A DNA stretch of 46,427 nucleotides. Origin: Conexibacter sp. (GTDB taxonomy: Bacteria; Actinomycetota; Thermoleophilia; Solirubrobacterales; Solirubrobacteraceae). The notes under the pieces are model-generated. The model was not told where the DNA came from, searched no databases, and saw only the letters and a program-made list of their open reading frames with translations. The DNA lies in NCBI GenBank assembly GCA_025964295.1, contig JAOPZD010000500.1:1-46427 (forward strand). The letters run 5' to 3'. Of the stretch, positions 8,685 through 16,185 are shown piece by piece (position 1 is the first letter of the stretch; each line of letters opens with the position of its first letter). The translations under genes and the position numbers were made by a program.

Positions 8685-9485
8685 ATGCTTGGAACCGTGT
8701 TGCGAGCTGGAGAGGTGCTGGACCTCTTCACCGTGGACGAGCCGGAGTGGGGAGTGACGGACATCGCGGCCGAAATGGGGCTGTGCAAGTCGACCGCCCA
8801 TACGCTGCTGGCGTCGCTCGAGAGCATCGGCCTGCTCGAGCACGCCGCTGCGTCACGGCGCTATCGCCTGGGCTGGCGGACCCTGACTCTCGGCCGCACG
8901 GCTCTGGTATCGAGCGTCTTCCGAGACGCCGCCCAACGGGTCATGCACCGGATGATTGAGCAGTACGGCGAGACGATGCACCTTGCGGCCTGGGATCGCG
9001 GCGCGCCGACGTGCGTCCTGCGGTCCCAGCCAAGGTCCGGGGTCAGGCTTCCCGTCGACCTGACGCTGACCAGGCGCGGCGTGCCGGCCCACGTCACCTC
9101 GGTGGGCAAGGTGCTGCTGGCATCGCGGCCGGCCTGCGAACTCCTTCAGACACTCGCCGGCCCGGACCTGGAGGGGACGACCGCGAACTCCACCCTCGAC
9201 CGCGACCTCCTGGCCACGGAGCTGGCTGGCGTCCGCGCTCGCGGGCACGCGCAGGACCGGGAGGAGGCCTTTGAGGGCATCGCCTGCGTCGCCGCGCCGA
9301 TCACCTTCGAGGGGAAGGTGGTGGCCGCCGTGAGCATGTCCGCCGAGGCCGGGCGCTTTGCCATCCACGCGCACGAGTACACAACCGCGATCACGCGCGC
9401 GGCCCACGCGGTCTCGGTGGGCATCGCCGTGGCCACGGACGCTGCCGAGTCCACATCGACGCCACGGGCCTTGTCCTACGCCTAG
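8685..9485 (+). CDS. IclR-family transcriptional regulator
   Basis: A 266-residue regulator read from the ATG at 8685, which has a GGGGGA ribosome site 4 bases upstream. An earlier ATG at 8643 lies inside the putative -10 box. The N-terminal winged helix-turn-helix contains WGVTDIAAEMGLCKSTAHTLLASLESIGLLE. The C-terminal effector domain includes VTSVGKVLLASRPA and CVAAPITFEGKVVAAVSMS, both family signatures. IclR proteins commonly control aromatic and dicarboxylate catabolism. This one lies between the V4R/GntR pair and the SDR/CoA-transferase module. Confidence 0.92.
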   Translation: MLGTVLRAGEVLDLFTVDEPEWGVTDIAAEMGLCKSTAHTLLASLESIGLLEHAAASRRYRLGWRTLTLGRTALVSSVFRDAAQRVMHRMIEQYGETMHLAAWDRGAPTCVLRSQPRSGVRLPVDLTLTRRGVPAHVTSVGKVLLASRPACELLQTLAGPDLEGTTANSTLDRDLLATELAGVRARGHAQDREEAFEGIACVAAPITFEGKVVAAVSMSAEAGRFAIHAHEYTTAITRAAHAVSVGIAVATDAAESTSTPRALSYA

Positions 9486-9500
9486 GGCCCGGCGGGGCTG

Positions 9501-9527
9501 GGGCTCGCGCCGTGTGTCCGCGAGCCC
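9501..9527. terminator. Bidirectional hairpin between convergent IclR and SDR genes
   Basis: GGGCTCGCG (9501-9509) pairs perfectly with CGCGAGCCC (9519-9527) around a 9-base loop. It lies in the 56-bp gap between two convergent stop codons, so it can serve both transcripts. There is no T-tract, so strength is uncertain. Confidence 0.5.
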
Positions 9528-9541
9528 GCTCCGCGATCCGG

Positions 9542-10300
9542 CTAGAAGATGCTTTTCAGGCGGCCGCCGGCGATGGCCAGGGTCGAGCCGTGCAGCGCGC
9601 TCGCCTCGTCGTCGAGCAGCAGGTTCGCCGCCCACACCACCTGATCGACGGTGACCAGGGTGCCGAGCGACGAACTGCTGCGGTAGTGCTCCATGGCCTC
9701 GTCGATCGAGATGCTCTGCTCGTCGGCGATCCGCTGACCGATGTTGCGCAGGCGCTGCGTGTCGACGGGACCGGGAGAGATGGCGTGCACGCTGATGCCG
9801 CGCGGCCCGAGCAGGTCCGTGATCTGGCGCAGGAGGTTGTGGACGGCGGCGTTGATCGCTCCGGGCGCAGCTTCGTGCGGCGTCGGCTCCTCGGCGAGGA
9901 ACCCTGTCAGAGCGACAAGGCGGGAACCTTCGTGCAGGCGGTCGTCAAGCGCGCGCACGAACCGTACGAGACCATCGACCTTGATGTTTGCCGCGACGGC
10001 CAACCCACCGTCCTCGATGGTCAGCGCTGAGCCGCGAACCGGGAGACCAGCAGACATCAGTGCGTACTTGACCGGTCCCGGCACCGCCGCGCGAATCGCT
10101 TCGACCGCGGAGCTCTCGCCGATGTCCGCTCGGCACGGGATGAAGAGCTCGGACTCCGCGGCCAGCGCGTCGAGCTTCTCCTGATCGCGACCGATCGCCA
10201 CGACAGGCAGCCCTCGTGAGATGAGCTTCCTCGCGATGGCGCCGCCCAGGGTTCCAGTGGCGCCGACAACAACGGCGCACTCGTCCTTGTTCCAAGTCAT
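9542..10300 (-). CDS. SDR-like protein lacking the catalytic Tyr/Lys
   Basis: A 252-residue Rossmann protein starting MTWNKDECAVVVG. The cofactor loop GATGTLGGAIA is good. The NNAG motif is weakened to MSAG. At the active site, where YxxxK is expected before the conserved AA, the sequence reads HEAAPGAINAAVHNLL, so Tyr is replaced by Pro/Ala and Lys by Asn. The C-terminal AISPGPVDTQRL and SALHGSTLAIAGG are normal for the family. It is therefore either a catalytically altered enzyme or a non-enzymatic NAD(P)-binding protein. It is divergent from the CoA-transferase operon and convergent with the IclR gene. In isoprene degraders an SDR (IsoH) accompanies a CaiB-type CoA-transferase, a loose parallel only. 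Confidence 0.88.
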   Translation of the reverse strand: MTWNKDECAVVVGATGTLGGAIARKLISRGLPVVAIGRDQEKLDALAAESELFIPCRADIGESSAVEAIRAAVPGPVKYALMSAGLPVRGSALTIEDGGLAVAANIKVDGLVRFVRALDDRLHEGSRLVALTGFLAEEPTPHEAAPGAINAAVHNLLRQITDLLGPRGISVHAISPGPVDTQRLRNIGQRIADEQSISIDEAMEHYRSSSSLGTLVTVDQVVWAANLLLDDEASALHGSTLAIAGGRLKSIF

Positions 10301-10370
10301 TGCCCGACGCTAATGCGGGCACCCGGGTCGAGCCGGTGTCGGCTTGGCATGTGGTCATCCGCGACGGGAT

Positions 10371-10405
10371 CTGCGGGGACTGTCCGGACATCGAAGACCC
10401 CGCAG
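10371..10405. promoter_or_regulatory. Nested palindromes in the SDR / CoA-transferase divergent control region
   Basis: CTGCGGGG (10371-10378) and CCCCGCAG (10398-10405) form an 8-bp inverted repeat that encloses the perfect palindrome TGTCCGGACA (10381-10390). It sits mid-way in the 200-bp gap between the two divergent starts. It is a strong candidate operator for one of the neighbouring IclR or GntR regulators. Confidence 0.45.
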
Positions 10406-10438
10406 TGCCGGCGTGAACCCCGAGACTAGGTTGCTCGC

Positions 10439-10504
10439 ATGACACCAATCGCTAGTCCGAAGGCGAGCAGGCGCACCGTCGGCATCCTCCCGGTTCGGGC
10501 ATGA
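10439..10504 (+). CDS. Possible 21-codon leader ORF coupled to the CoA-transferase
   Basis: ATG at 10439 opens a short frame, MTPIASPKASRRTVGILPVR plus Ala, which stops with TGA overlapping the CoA-transferase ATG as ATGA. No Shine-Dalgarno precedes the CoA-transferase start, so translation by re-initiation from this leader is plausible. TAGGTT at 10427-10432 could be a -10 element giving a leaderless start. Small size and lack of homology keep confidence low. Confidence 0.25.
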   Translation: MTPIASPKASRRTVGILPVRA

Positions 10505-11688
10505 CCTGGCCCGCGCTGGAAGAGTCCCGCACGGGTCCGCTCGCCGGCGTCCGGATCCTTGACCTCAGCCGCATCCTCGCCGGTCCGTTCGCGACCCAGG
10601 TCATGGCTGACCTCGGAGCGGACGTGATCAAGGTCGAACGGACGGGATCGGGTGACGAGACGCGTCGGTGGGGGCCTCCATTTGCGCCATCGGGTGACGC
10701 GGCGTACTTCTATTCGTGCAACCGCGGCCGGCGCTCGATCGAGCTTGACCTCCGCCTTGACGAGGACCGCGAGCTCGTCCTGACGCTTGTCGAGGACGCC
10801 GACGTGCTGATGGAGAACTTCCTGCCTGGCGCCATGGAGAAGATGGGCCTGGACGATGGGACGCTGCTGGCCCGCAACCCGCGCCTGGTCCACGGCGTCA
10901 TCAGCGGCTACGGCCATAGCTCGAGCCGCGCCAAGTGGCCGGCCCTGGACTTTCTCATCCAGGCGCACGCCGGCGTCCTCGCGGTGACGGGCCCCGACCC
11001 GGAGCACGGCGTCAAAGCCGGGGTCCCGATCGCCGACCTCTCGGCGGGCCTCTTCTGCACGATCGGCATCCTGGCCGAGCTGCGCCGCGTGGAGCAGACC
11101 GGGCAGGGCGGCCGGGTGGAGGTCGCGCTGGCGGAGGCGTGCGCGTCGCTCTTCACGAACCAGGCAATGAACTACCTGATCGGCGGCGTGGAGCCGCGCG
11201 CCCTCGGGAACACGCACCCGAACGTCGCGCCCTACCAGGTGGTTCGGGCAGGAGACAAGGACCTCGCCATAGCTGCGTCCTCCGAGGTGCAGTTCGAGCG
11301 CCTCTCTCGGGTGGTCGGCAAGCCCGAATGGGTGGACGATCCGCGCTTCGAGGACAACGCCGCACGCGTCGCGAACCGGATCGAGCTGGAGTGCATGCTC
11401 GAGCAGGCCCTCGCGTCACGCACGGCCGGGGAGTGGGCCGTCGCCTTCAACGAGGGTGGCGTCGCCGCCGCCGTCATCAACAGCGTCGGGGAGATGTTCT
11501 CCGACCCGGACACCGTCAGCGGGCTGCTCGACACCCTCGACGAGCCGGACGGCGCGGTGCGCCAGATCCGCACCCCGATCCGCCTCGGCGGCGACCCGCT
11601 GCCGCTGAGCGGTCGCCCGCCCCGCCTGGGCGAGCACACCGACGACATCCGCGCGGCCGTCCCGGTCGCCGAAAGGAGCGCGACATGA
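10501..11688 (+). CDS. CaiB/BaiF-family (class III) CoA-transferase
   Basis: A 395-residue enzyme that moves CoA between carboxylic acids or racemises 2-methylacyl-CoA. Family segments in order: GVRILDLSRILAGPFATQ at the N-terminus, LGADVIKVER (about residue 40), SCNRGRRSIELDL (about 73), a conserved ALDFLIQAHAG (149-157) and the catalytic-type aspartate D179 in GVPIADLSAGL. The C-terminus LPLSGRPPRLGEHTDDI is typical. It starts an operon: the ALDH ATG overlaps its stop by ATGA. In alkene/isoprene clusters this family (IsoG) activates acid intermediates. Here it would convert the acid made by the ALDH to a CoA thioester. Confidence 0.92.
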   Translation: MTWPALEESRTGPLAGVRILDLSRILAGPFATQVMADLGADVIKVERTGSGDETRRWGPPFAPSGDAAYFYSCNRGRRSIELDLRLDEDRELVLTLVEDADVLMENFLPGAMEKMGLDDGTLLARNPRLVHGVISGYGHSSSRAKWPALDFLIQAHAGVLAVTGPDPEHGVKAGVPIADLSAGLFCTIGILAELRRVEQTGQGGRVEVALAEACASLFTNQAMNYLIGGVEPRALGNTHPNVAPYQVVRAGDKDLAIAASSEVQFERLSRVVGKPEWVDDPRFEDNAARVANRIELECMLEQALASRTAGEWAVAFNEGGVAAAVINSVGEMFSDPDTVSGLLDTLDEPDGAVRQIRTPIRLGGDPLPLSGRPPRLGEHTDDIRAAVPVAERSAT

Positions 11689-13160
11689 GTGCCACAGCGC
11701 AAGCGCTCGTCACCGGACCGTTCGTCCAGGACGGCGTCTTGGTCAACTGCATCGGCGGCGAGTGGACGGCCGGGTCAGGCAGCGACCGCGCCGAAAACCT
11801 CGACCCGGCCACGGGGGAGCCGCTGATCCAGACGGTCCAGTCGACGCCCGCGGATGCCACCGCCGCACTCGCCGCGGCCGCTGCCACCCAGCCCGGCTGG
11901 GCCGCCACTTCGATCTACGAGCGCGCGGAGATCTTCCGTCGCGCTGCCGGGATCATCCGCGCCCGTGCGCACGAGCTCGCGATGACCCTGACGCTCGAAG
12001 AGGGCAAGCCACTGCGCGAAGCCGTGGGCGAGGTGGTGCGGACGGCCGAGACGCTGGAGGTCTACGCAGGACTCGTCTACGGCCCCGTGGGCGAGGTCCT
12101 CGGCGGGCACAAGCCCGCGTCGCAGTGGACGTTCACCGACACGGTGCCGCTCGGCGTCGTCGTCGCGATCACGCCGTGGAACTTCCCGATGCTGCTACCT
12201 GGAGCCAAGGTCGCGGCGGCGCTCATCACCGGCAACACCGTCGTGCTCAAGCCGGCCGACCCGGCGCCGATGACGATGGCCGCGTTCGTCGCGATCCTGG
12301 CTGAGGCCGGGGTGCACCCCGGCGCCGTCAACCTCATCCTCGGACGTGGCTCGGTCCTCGGGCCGGCGCTGCTGCAGGCACCGGCGGCCGCGGTGACCTT
12401 CACCGGCGGCAACGTCGCCGGCAAGGTCATCGCTGCCGCTGCGGTGGACGCGGGGATGAAGTACCAGCTCGAGCTGGGGGGCAACAACCCGGTGCTGGTC
12501 CTGGCCGACGCGGACCTGGACCTCGTGGATCAGGAGCTCACGGCCGGCGCGGTCGGCTCCACCGGGCAGAAGTGCACGGCGACCCGACGGGTCTTTGTCG
12601 TGGACGAGTGCTTCGACGAGGTCAGCCGGCGGTTGCAGGAGTCCTTCGCCAGCAAGCGGCTGGGTCCGGGGATCGACCCCGAGACGCACGTCGGTCCGCT
12701 CGTCACCGCCCAGGCACGCGACGAATTCGAGGAGAGCGTCGCCGACGCCGAGGCACACGGAGCGACCGTCCGCCGCTTCGGCGAGGTCCCGGCCGAAGGG
12801 TTCTACGGCGCGCCGACGATCCTGCTGGAGCCCGATCCCCAGGCGGACCACGTGCGCCGCGAGACATTCGGGCCGATGGTCTCGCTCATGCGCGTGAAGG
12901 ACTACGCCGAGGGGATCGAGCGCTGCAACGACACCGAGTTCGGGCTGTCGGCCTCCATCTTCAGCCGCGACATCAAGACCGCGATCGCGTTCGCCAACGA
13001 CATCCAGGCGGGCATGGTCCACATCAACTCGCAGACCACCGGCGCGGAGCCCAACATGCCGTTCGGCGGCATGAAGGCCTCTTCCAGCTGGTCACGCGAG
13101 ATGGGCCAGCACGGGCTGGACTGGTACACGCAGCTCAAAGCGATCTACGTGGAGGGCTGA
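11685..13160 (+). CDS. NAD(P)-dependent aldehyde dehydrogenase
   Basis: A 491-residue enzyme starting MSATAQALVTG, with GAAAGGAG just upstream and ATGA overlap with the CoA-transferase. ALDH hallmarks are PWNFP (164-168), VVLKPAD (186-192), E263 in LELGGNNP and catalytic C297 in GSTGQKCTAT. The adenine-binding FTGS motif reads FTGGNVAGK. The GSTGQKC form and overall length resemble the succinate-semialdehyde/alpha-ketoglutarate-semialdehyde dehydrogenase branch. It oxidises an unknown aldehyde. Neighbours suggest an aldehyde made by the ThDP enzyme downstream or by oxidation of a monooxygenase-derived alcohol. Confidence 0.95.
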   Translation: MSATAQALVTGPFVQDGVLVNCIGGEWTAGSGSDRAENLDPATGEPLIQTVQSTPADATAALAAAAATQPGWAATSIYERAEIFRRAAGIIRARAHELAMTLTLEEGKPLREAVGEVVRTAETLEVYAGLVYGPVGEVLGGHKPASQWTFTDTVPLGVVVAITPWNFPMLLPGAKVAAALITGNTVVLKPADPAPMTMAAFVAILAEAGVHPGAVNLILGRGSVLGPALLQAPAAAVTFTGGNVAGKVIAAAAVDAGMKYQLELGGNNPVLVLADADLDLVDQELTAGAVGSTGQKCTATRRVFVVDECFDEVSRRLQESFASKRLGPGIDPETHVGPLVTAQARDEFEESVADAEAHGATVRRFGEVPAEGFYGAPTILLEPDPQADHVRRETFGPMVSLMRVKDYAEGIERCNDTEFGLSASIFSRDIKTAIAFANDIQAGMVHINSQTTGAEPNMPFGGMKASSSWSREMGQHGLDWYTQLKAIYVEG

Positions 13161-13164
13161 GCCG

Positions 13165-13671
13165 ATGCCCGTCGCCACGCCGATCCAGGCGCCCGTGGTC
13201 ATCGCCGCGCTCGTCGGCATCGAGGCCACGCACGTGGTCACCGTGCCCGATACACACCAGAAGTCCGTGATGATGGCCTTGGACGAGTCCGTGATCCCGG
13301 TCGTCCGCGCGGCGACCGAGGACGACGTCCTCGCGATCTGCGCCGGGCTGTGGATGGCCGGCCATCGGCCTGTCGCCCTCATCCAGCAGCTCGGCCTCTT
13401 CGCTTCGGTCAACGCCCTGCGCGCGTTCACCCACGACCAGCATGTCCCGCTCGCGATCCTCGCCGGGATGTACGGTCGCGACGTCGACCTCACCGTCATG
13501 AAGGATCCCGGTAGTGCCGTGAACCTCTGCCTCCCCCTGCTGGTGACGCTCGGCATTCGTGCCGTCCTCGTCGAGGGGCCGCAGGACGCCGGCAAGATCG
13601 AGCCGGGCCTCGCCGCTGCCTTCGACCATCAGTGCACCAGCGTCGTCCTCCTTGGAGCCCCCACGTCATGA
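13165..13671 (+). CDS. ThDP-dependent decarboxylase alpha subunit (sulfopyruvate decarboxylase-like)
   Basis: A 168-residue protein that contains only the pyrimidine-binding domain of a thiamine diphosphate enzyme. The conserved glutamate that activates the cofactor is E52 in AATEDDVLAI, followed by AGLWMAGHRPVALIQQLGLF, which aligns with the AaG..laGkrp...QnsGl pattern of ComD/phosphonopyruvate decarboxylases. The diphosphate-binding half is the next gene, coupled by ATGA. Known relatives decarboxylate sulfopyruvate or phosphonopyruvate. In this catabolic operon a different 2-oxoacid is more likely, but that is inference. Confidence 0.88.
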   Translation: MPVATPIQAPVVIAALVGIEATHVVTVPDTHQKSVMMALDESVIPVVRAATEDDVLAICAGLWMAGHRPVALIQQLGLFASVNALRAFTHDQHVPLAILAGMYGRDVDLTVMKDPGSAVNLCLPLLVTLGIRAVLVEGPQDAGKIEPGLAAAFDHQCTSVVLLGAPTS

Positions 13672-14294
13672 GCATCACGCAGACGAGCACGATCCGAAAC
13701 ACCGTCGTGCCCGCCCCCGGCGGCGCTCGCCTGACGATCGAGGAGGCCTGCGCCGTCCTCGCGGCCGAGCGAGACGATGCGCTGGCGGTGCTGACGATGA
13801 GCGCCATCGCCTACTGGCCCAAGGCGCGACAAGACGACTATCGCCTCATGGGGCTCATGGGGTCGGCCGGCGCGATCGGCCTCGGACTCGCGCTCGGCGT
13901 GGGCCCCGACCGGCCCGTCTGGGTCCTCGACGGTGACGGTTCGCTCCTCATGCAGCTTGGCATCCTCGCCGCCGTCAGCGACGCGGCCCCGCCCAACTAC
14001 GTCCACGTCGTCTTCGACAACGGCATCTACGCAATCTCCGGGGCCCAGCCGACCCCAGGCCCCGTCGACTGGGCCGCGCTCTTCCGCGCGGCGGGGTACG
14101 CGTCCGGCGTCGCGTGCACGACGGCCGAGGAGCTCCGCACGGCCATCCAGGCTTCGGCCGACGAAGACGGCCCTGCCGGCATTGCCGTCCTCTGCGATGG
14201 CACGCGCCCGGCGTATCCGGCAGGGGCGTTCGACGTGCCCGTCGCGAGTGAGGCGCATCGGGTGCGCGCCGCGCTGACGGCAAGCGCCGCCTGA
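13668..14294 (+). CDS. ThDP-dependent decarboxylase beta subunit (sulfopyruvate decarboxylase-like)
   Basis: A 208-residue diphosphate-binding subunit starting MSITQTSTIR. The ThDP/Mg motif is complete: GDGS at 89-92 and N118 in FDNGIY, the standard GDG-(about 26)-N spacing. MGLMGSAGAIGLGLALG is the usual helix before it. Together with the alpha subunit it forms a two-chain decarboxylase or lyase at the end of the CoA-transferase/ALDH operon. The product of a 2-oxoacid decarboxylation would be an aldehyde, a substrate for the upstream ALDH. The 276-bp gap that follows carries operator-like repeats and the monooxygenase promoter. Confidence 0.9.
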   Translation: MSITQTSTIRNTVVPAPGGARLTIEEACAVLAAERDDALAVLTMSAIAYWPKARQDDYRLMGLMGSAGAIGLGLALGVGPDRPVWVLDGDGSLLMQLGILAAVSDAAPPNYVHVVFDNGIYAISGAQPTPGPVDWAALFRAAGYASGVACTTAEELRTAIQASADEDGPAGIAVLCDGTRPAYPAGAFDVPVASEAHRVRAALTASAA

Positions 14295-14467
14295 CCCACG
14301 GACGCCGACGCAGCTCGGCCGGGGCGCACTCGTCGTCCGTCCGGACGTCAGGGAACCCCAGAGGTGGCGCCCGCCAAAGAGGCGACCCCCTCGGACAACG
14401 CGAAGGTCACGGTCAAGGCGGCCTGACCTCCGGCGCGAGACAGCGCACCGCGGATTTCCGGCGCAAG

Positions 14468-14482
14468 TCCCAGATGCTGGGA
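14468..14482. promoter_or_regulatory. Candidate operator: 15-bp palindrome upstream of the monooxygenase operon
   Basis: TCCCAGATGCTGGGA is a perfect 6+3+6 inverted repeat about 90 bp upstream of the monooxygenase start. A related but imperfect 15-mer, TCCCAGGTATCGGGA, lies upstream of the hpaB-like gene at 21914-21928. A shared regulator, for example one of the IclR proteins, could bind both. Confidence 0.4.
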
Positions 14483-14513
14483 ATAGCCCGTCCGCCTCGA
14501 GAACCCGTCGTTA

Positions 14514-14545
14514 CGTTGCGACTACAGAGATCCGCCAACGCAACG
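14514..14545. promoter_or_regulatory. Inverted repeat in the monooxygenase leader
   Basis: CGTTGCG (14514-14520) and CGCAACG (14539-14545) are separated by 18 bp and end 25 bp before the start codon. They could form a leader hairpin or a second operator. No convincing sigma70 or sigma54 promoter was found alongside. Confidence 0.3.
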
Positions 14546-14570
14546 CGCGTCAAGAAAGGCACTCCAAGAC

Positions 14571-16139
14571 ATGCTCAAGCTCCCCCGGTCCGAGTACTAC
14601 GACCTCACCCGCGACACCAACTGGAAGTTCAAGTACGTCACCGACGAGGAGGTCTTCCCGCTCGCCGCTGCCGGCAGCTCCGAAGGCATGAAGGCCGAGG
14701 ACTGGTGGGAGTGGGATGAGCCGTACAAGGTCACCTACCGCGAGTACGTCCACACGCAGGCCAACAAGGACACGGGCGTGCACTCGGTGCGCAACGCCAT
14801 CTCCCGCTCCAACCTCTTCGAGAACCTCGACCCAGGCTGGAAGTCGGCGCTCACCGCGCACTACGCGGTCAACGGCGTCGGCGAGTACTCCGCGTCCATC
14901 GGCGAGGCCCGTATGTCCCGCTTCGGCCGTGCCGCGGCCTGGCGCAACGTCGCGATGCTCGGCACGCTCGACGAGACGCGCCACAGCCAGCTGCAGACGC
15001 TGTTCCCGCACGCGCTGCTGGACCAGCACCCGCAGTTCGACTGGGCGCACAAGGCGATGCACACCGAGGACTGGGGCATGATCGCCGCCCGCGGCCTTCT
15101 GGACGACATGTTCCTCGCGAACGACGCGATCAGCACCGCCATCCAGCTGACGTACACGTTCGAGACGGGCTTCAGCAACCTGCAGTTCCTCGGGATGGCC
15201 GCCGACGCGATGCATCTCGGCGACGTCGAGTTCGGCGCGCTGATCTCGAGCATCCAGACGGACGAGGCGCGCCACGCCCAGCAGGGTGAACCGACCCTGA
15301 AGCTCATGATCAAGCATGGCCGCAAGGACGAGGTTCAGCAGCTCGTGGACGTCATGTTCTGGCGCAGCTGGAAGATCTTCGCGCTGCTCACCGGGATGTC
15401 GGTCGACTACTACACGCCGCTCGAGAACCGCTCCATGTCCTTCAAGGAGTTCATGGAGGAGTGGATCATCAAGCAGTTCATGGACACCTTCCGCGACCTC
15501 GGGCTGGACCTGCCGTGGTACTGGGACACCTTCATGGACGAGCTCGACTGGTACCACCACGGCCTGCACATCGGCGTGTGGCACTGGCGCTCGACCGTGT
15601 GGTTCAACCCGGACGGGGCCGTCTCCCCCGCCGAGCGCGCGTGGCTTGAGTCCAAGTACCCCGGCTGGGAGGAGAGCTTCGGTTTCTACTGGGACACGTT
15701 CACGGAGAACATCCGCAACGGCGAGCCCGAGAAGACGCTTCCGCTGACCTTGCCGATCCTCTGCCATCTGTGCCAGCTGCCGGTGGTGACGAACAACTCG
15801 GCGAGCAACGGCGGCCGGGAGGGCGGCGTCATCGGCCCGCGGGTGGTGGATCTAGACGGCAAGCGCCATCACTTCTGTTCCGAGCCCTGCCAGTGGATCT
15901 TCGAGCAGAACCCGGAGCGGTACGCGCGTCAGACGGATCTGGTCTCGCGCTTCATCGGCGGCCAGATCCAGCCGCCGACCCTCGAGGGCGCCATCGCGTA
16001 CATGGGCCTGACGCCCGAGACCTCGGGCCGTGACGCCACCAACTACGCGTGGGCGGCGAAGAGCGAGGCCAACGGACACGTGAACGGCCACGGCGGGCAC
16101 CAACCGGCGGACACCGTAACGGCCGGGGCCGCCGGCTGA
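14571..16139 (+). CDS. Soluble diiron monooxygenase, hydroxylase alpha subunit (TmoA/IsoA-like)
   Basis: A 522-residue catalytic subunit that inserts an oxygen atom into a hydrocarbon. All six diiron ligands are visible: E105, E135 and H138 (DETRH), E198 (FETG), E232 and H235 (DEARH), one residue later than in toluene 4-monooxygenase as I recall its numbering. The proton-relay Thr position is Ser202. The gate position Ile100 is Asn101, and two pocket residues read Leu177 and Phe181. A CxxC...CxxxC set (C398, C401, C436, C440) recalls the zinc site of multicomponent phenol hydroxylase. The C-terminus is Gly/His-rich. Gene order places it in the group that includes toluene, isoprene and alkene monooxygenases; the substrate is not decidable from sequence. 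Confidence 0.96.
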   Translation: MLKLPRSEYYDLTRDTNWKFKYVTDEEVFPLAAAGSSEGMKAEDWWEWDEPYKVTYREYVHTQANKDTGVHSVRNAISRSNLFENLDPGWKSALTAHYAVNGVGEYSASIGEARMSRFGRAAAWRNVAMLGTLDETRHSQLQTLFPHALLDQHPQFDWAHKAMHTEDWGMIAARGLLDDMFLANDAISTAIQLTYTFETGFSNLQFLGMAADAMHLGDVEFGALISSIQTDEARHAQQGEPTLKLMIKHGRKDEVQQLVDVMFWRSWKIFALLTGMSVDYYTPLENRSMSFKEFMEEWIIKQFMDTFRDLGLDLPWYWDTFMDELDWYHHGLHIGVWHWRSTVWFNPDGAVSPAERAWLESKYPGWEESFGFYWDTFTENIRNGEPEKTLPLTLPILCHLCQLPVVTNNSASNGGREGGVIGPRVVDLDGKRHHFCSEPCQWIFEQNPERYARQTDLVSRFIGGQIQPPTLEGAIAYMGLTPETSGRDATNYAWAAKSEANGHVNGHGGHQPADTVTAGAAG

Positions 16140-16185
16140 CGCCTTCCCGTCAGCTGTCAATCCACTCATCGAACAGGAGCCTCGA

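Noticed and set aside
13165..14294. Coenzyme M biosynthesis (ComDE) interpretation of the ThDP pair
   Set aside because: No other coenzyme M gene or epoxyalkane:CoM transferase is in the window, and the partners are an ALDH and a CoA-transferase.
14295..14570. Sigma54 promoter for the monooxygenase, suggested by the XylR_N sensor
   Set aside because: No GG/GC -24/-12 element was found, and the sensor lacks the AAA+ domain needed to activate sigma54.
14550..15767. Minus-strand ORF of 405 codons opposite the monooxygenase alpha subunit
   Set aside because: Low-complexity translation, antisense to an unmistakable diiron enzyme.
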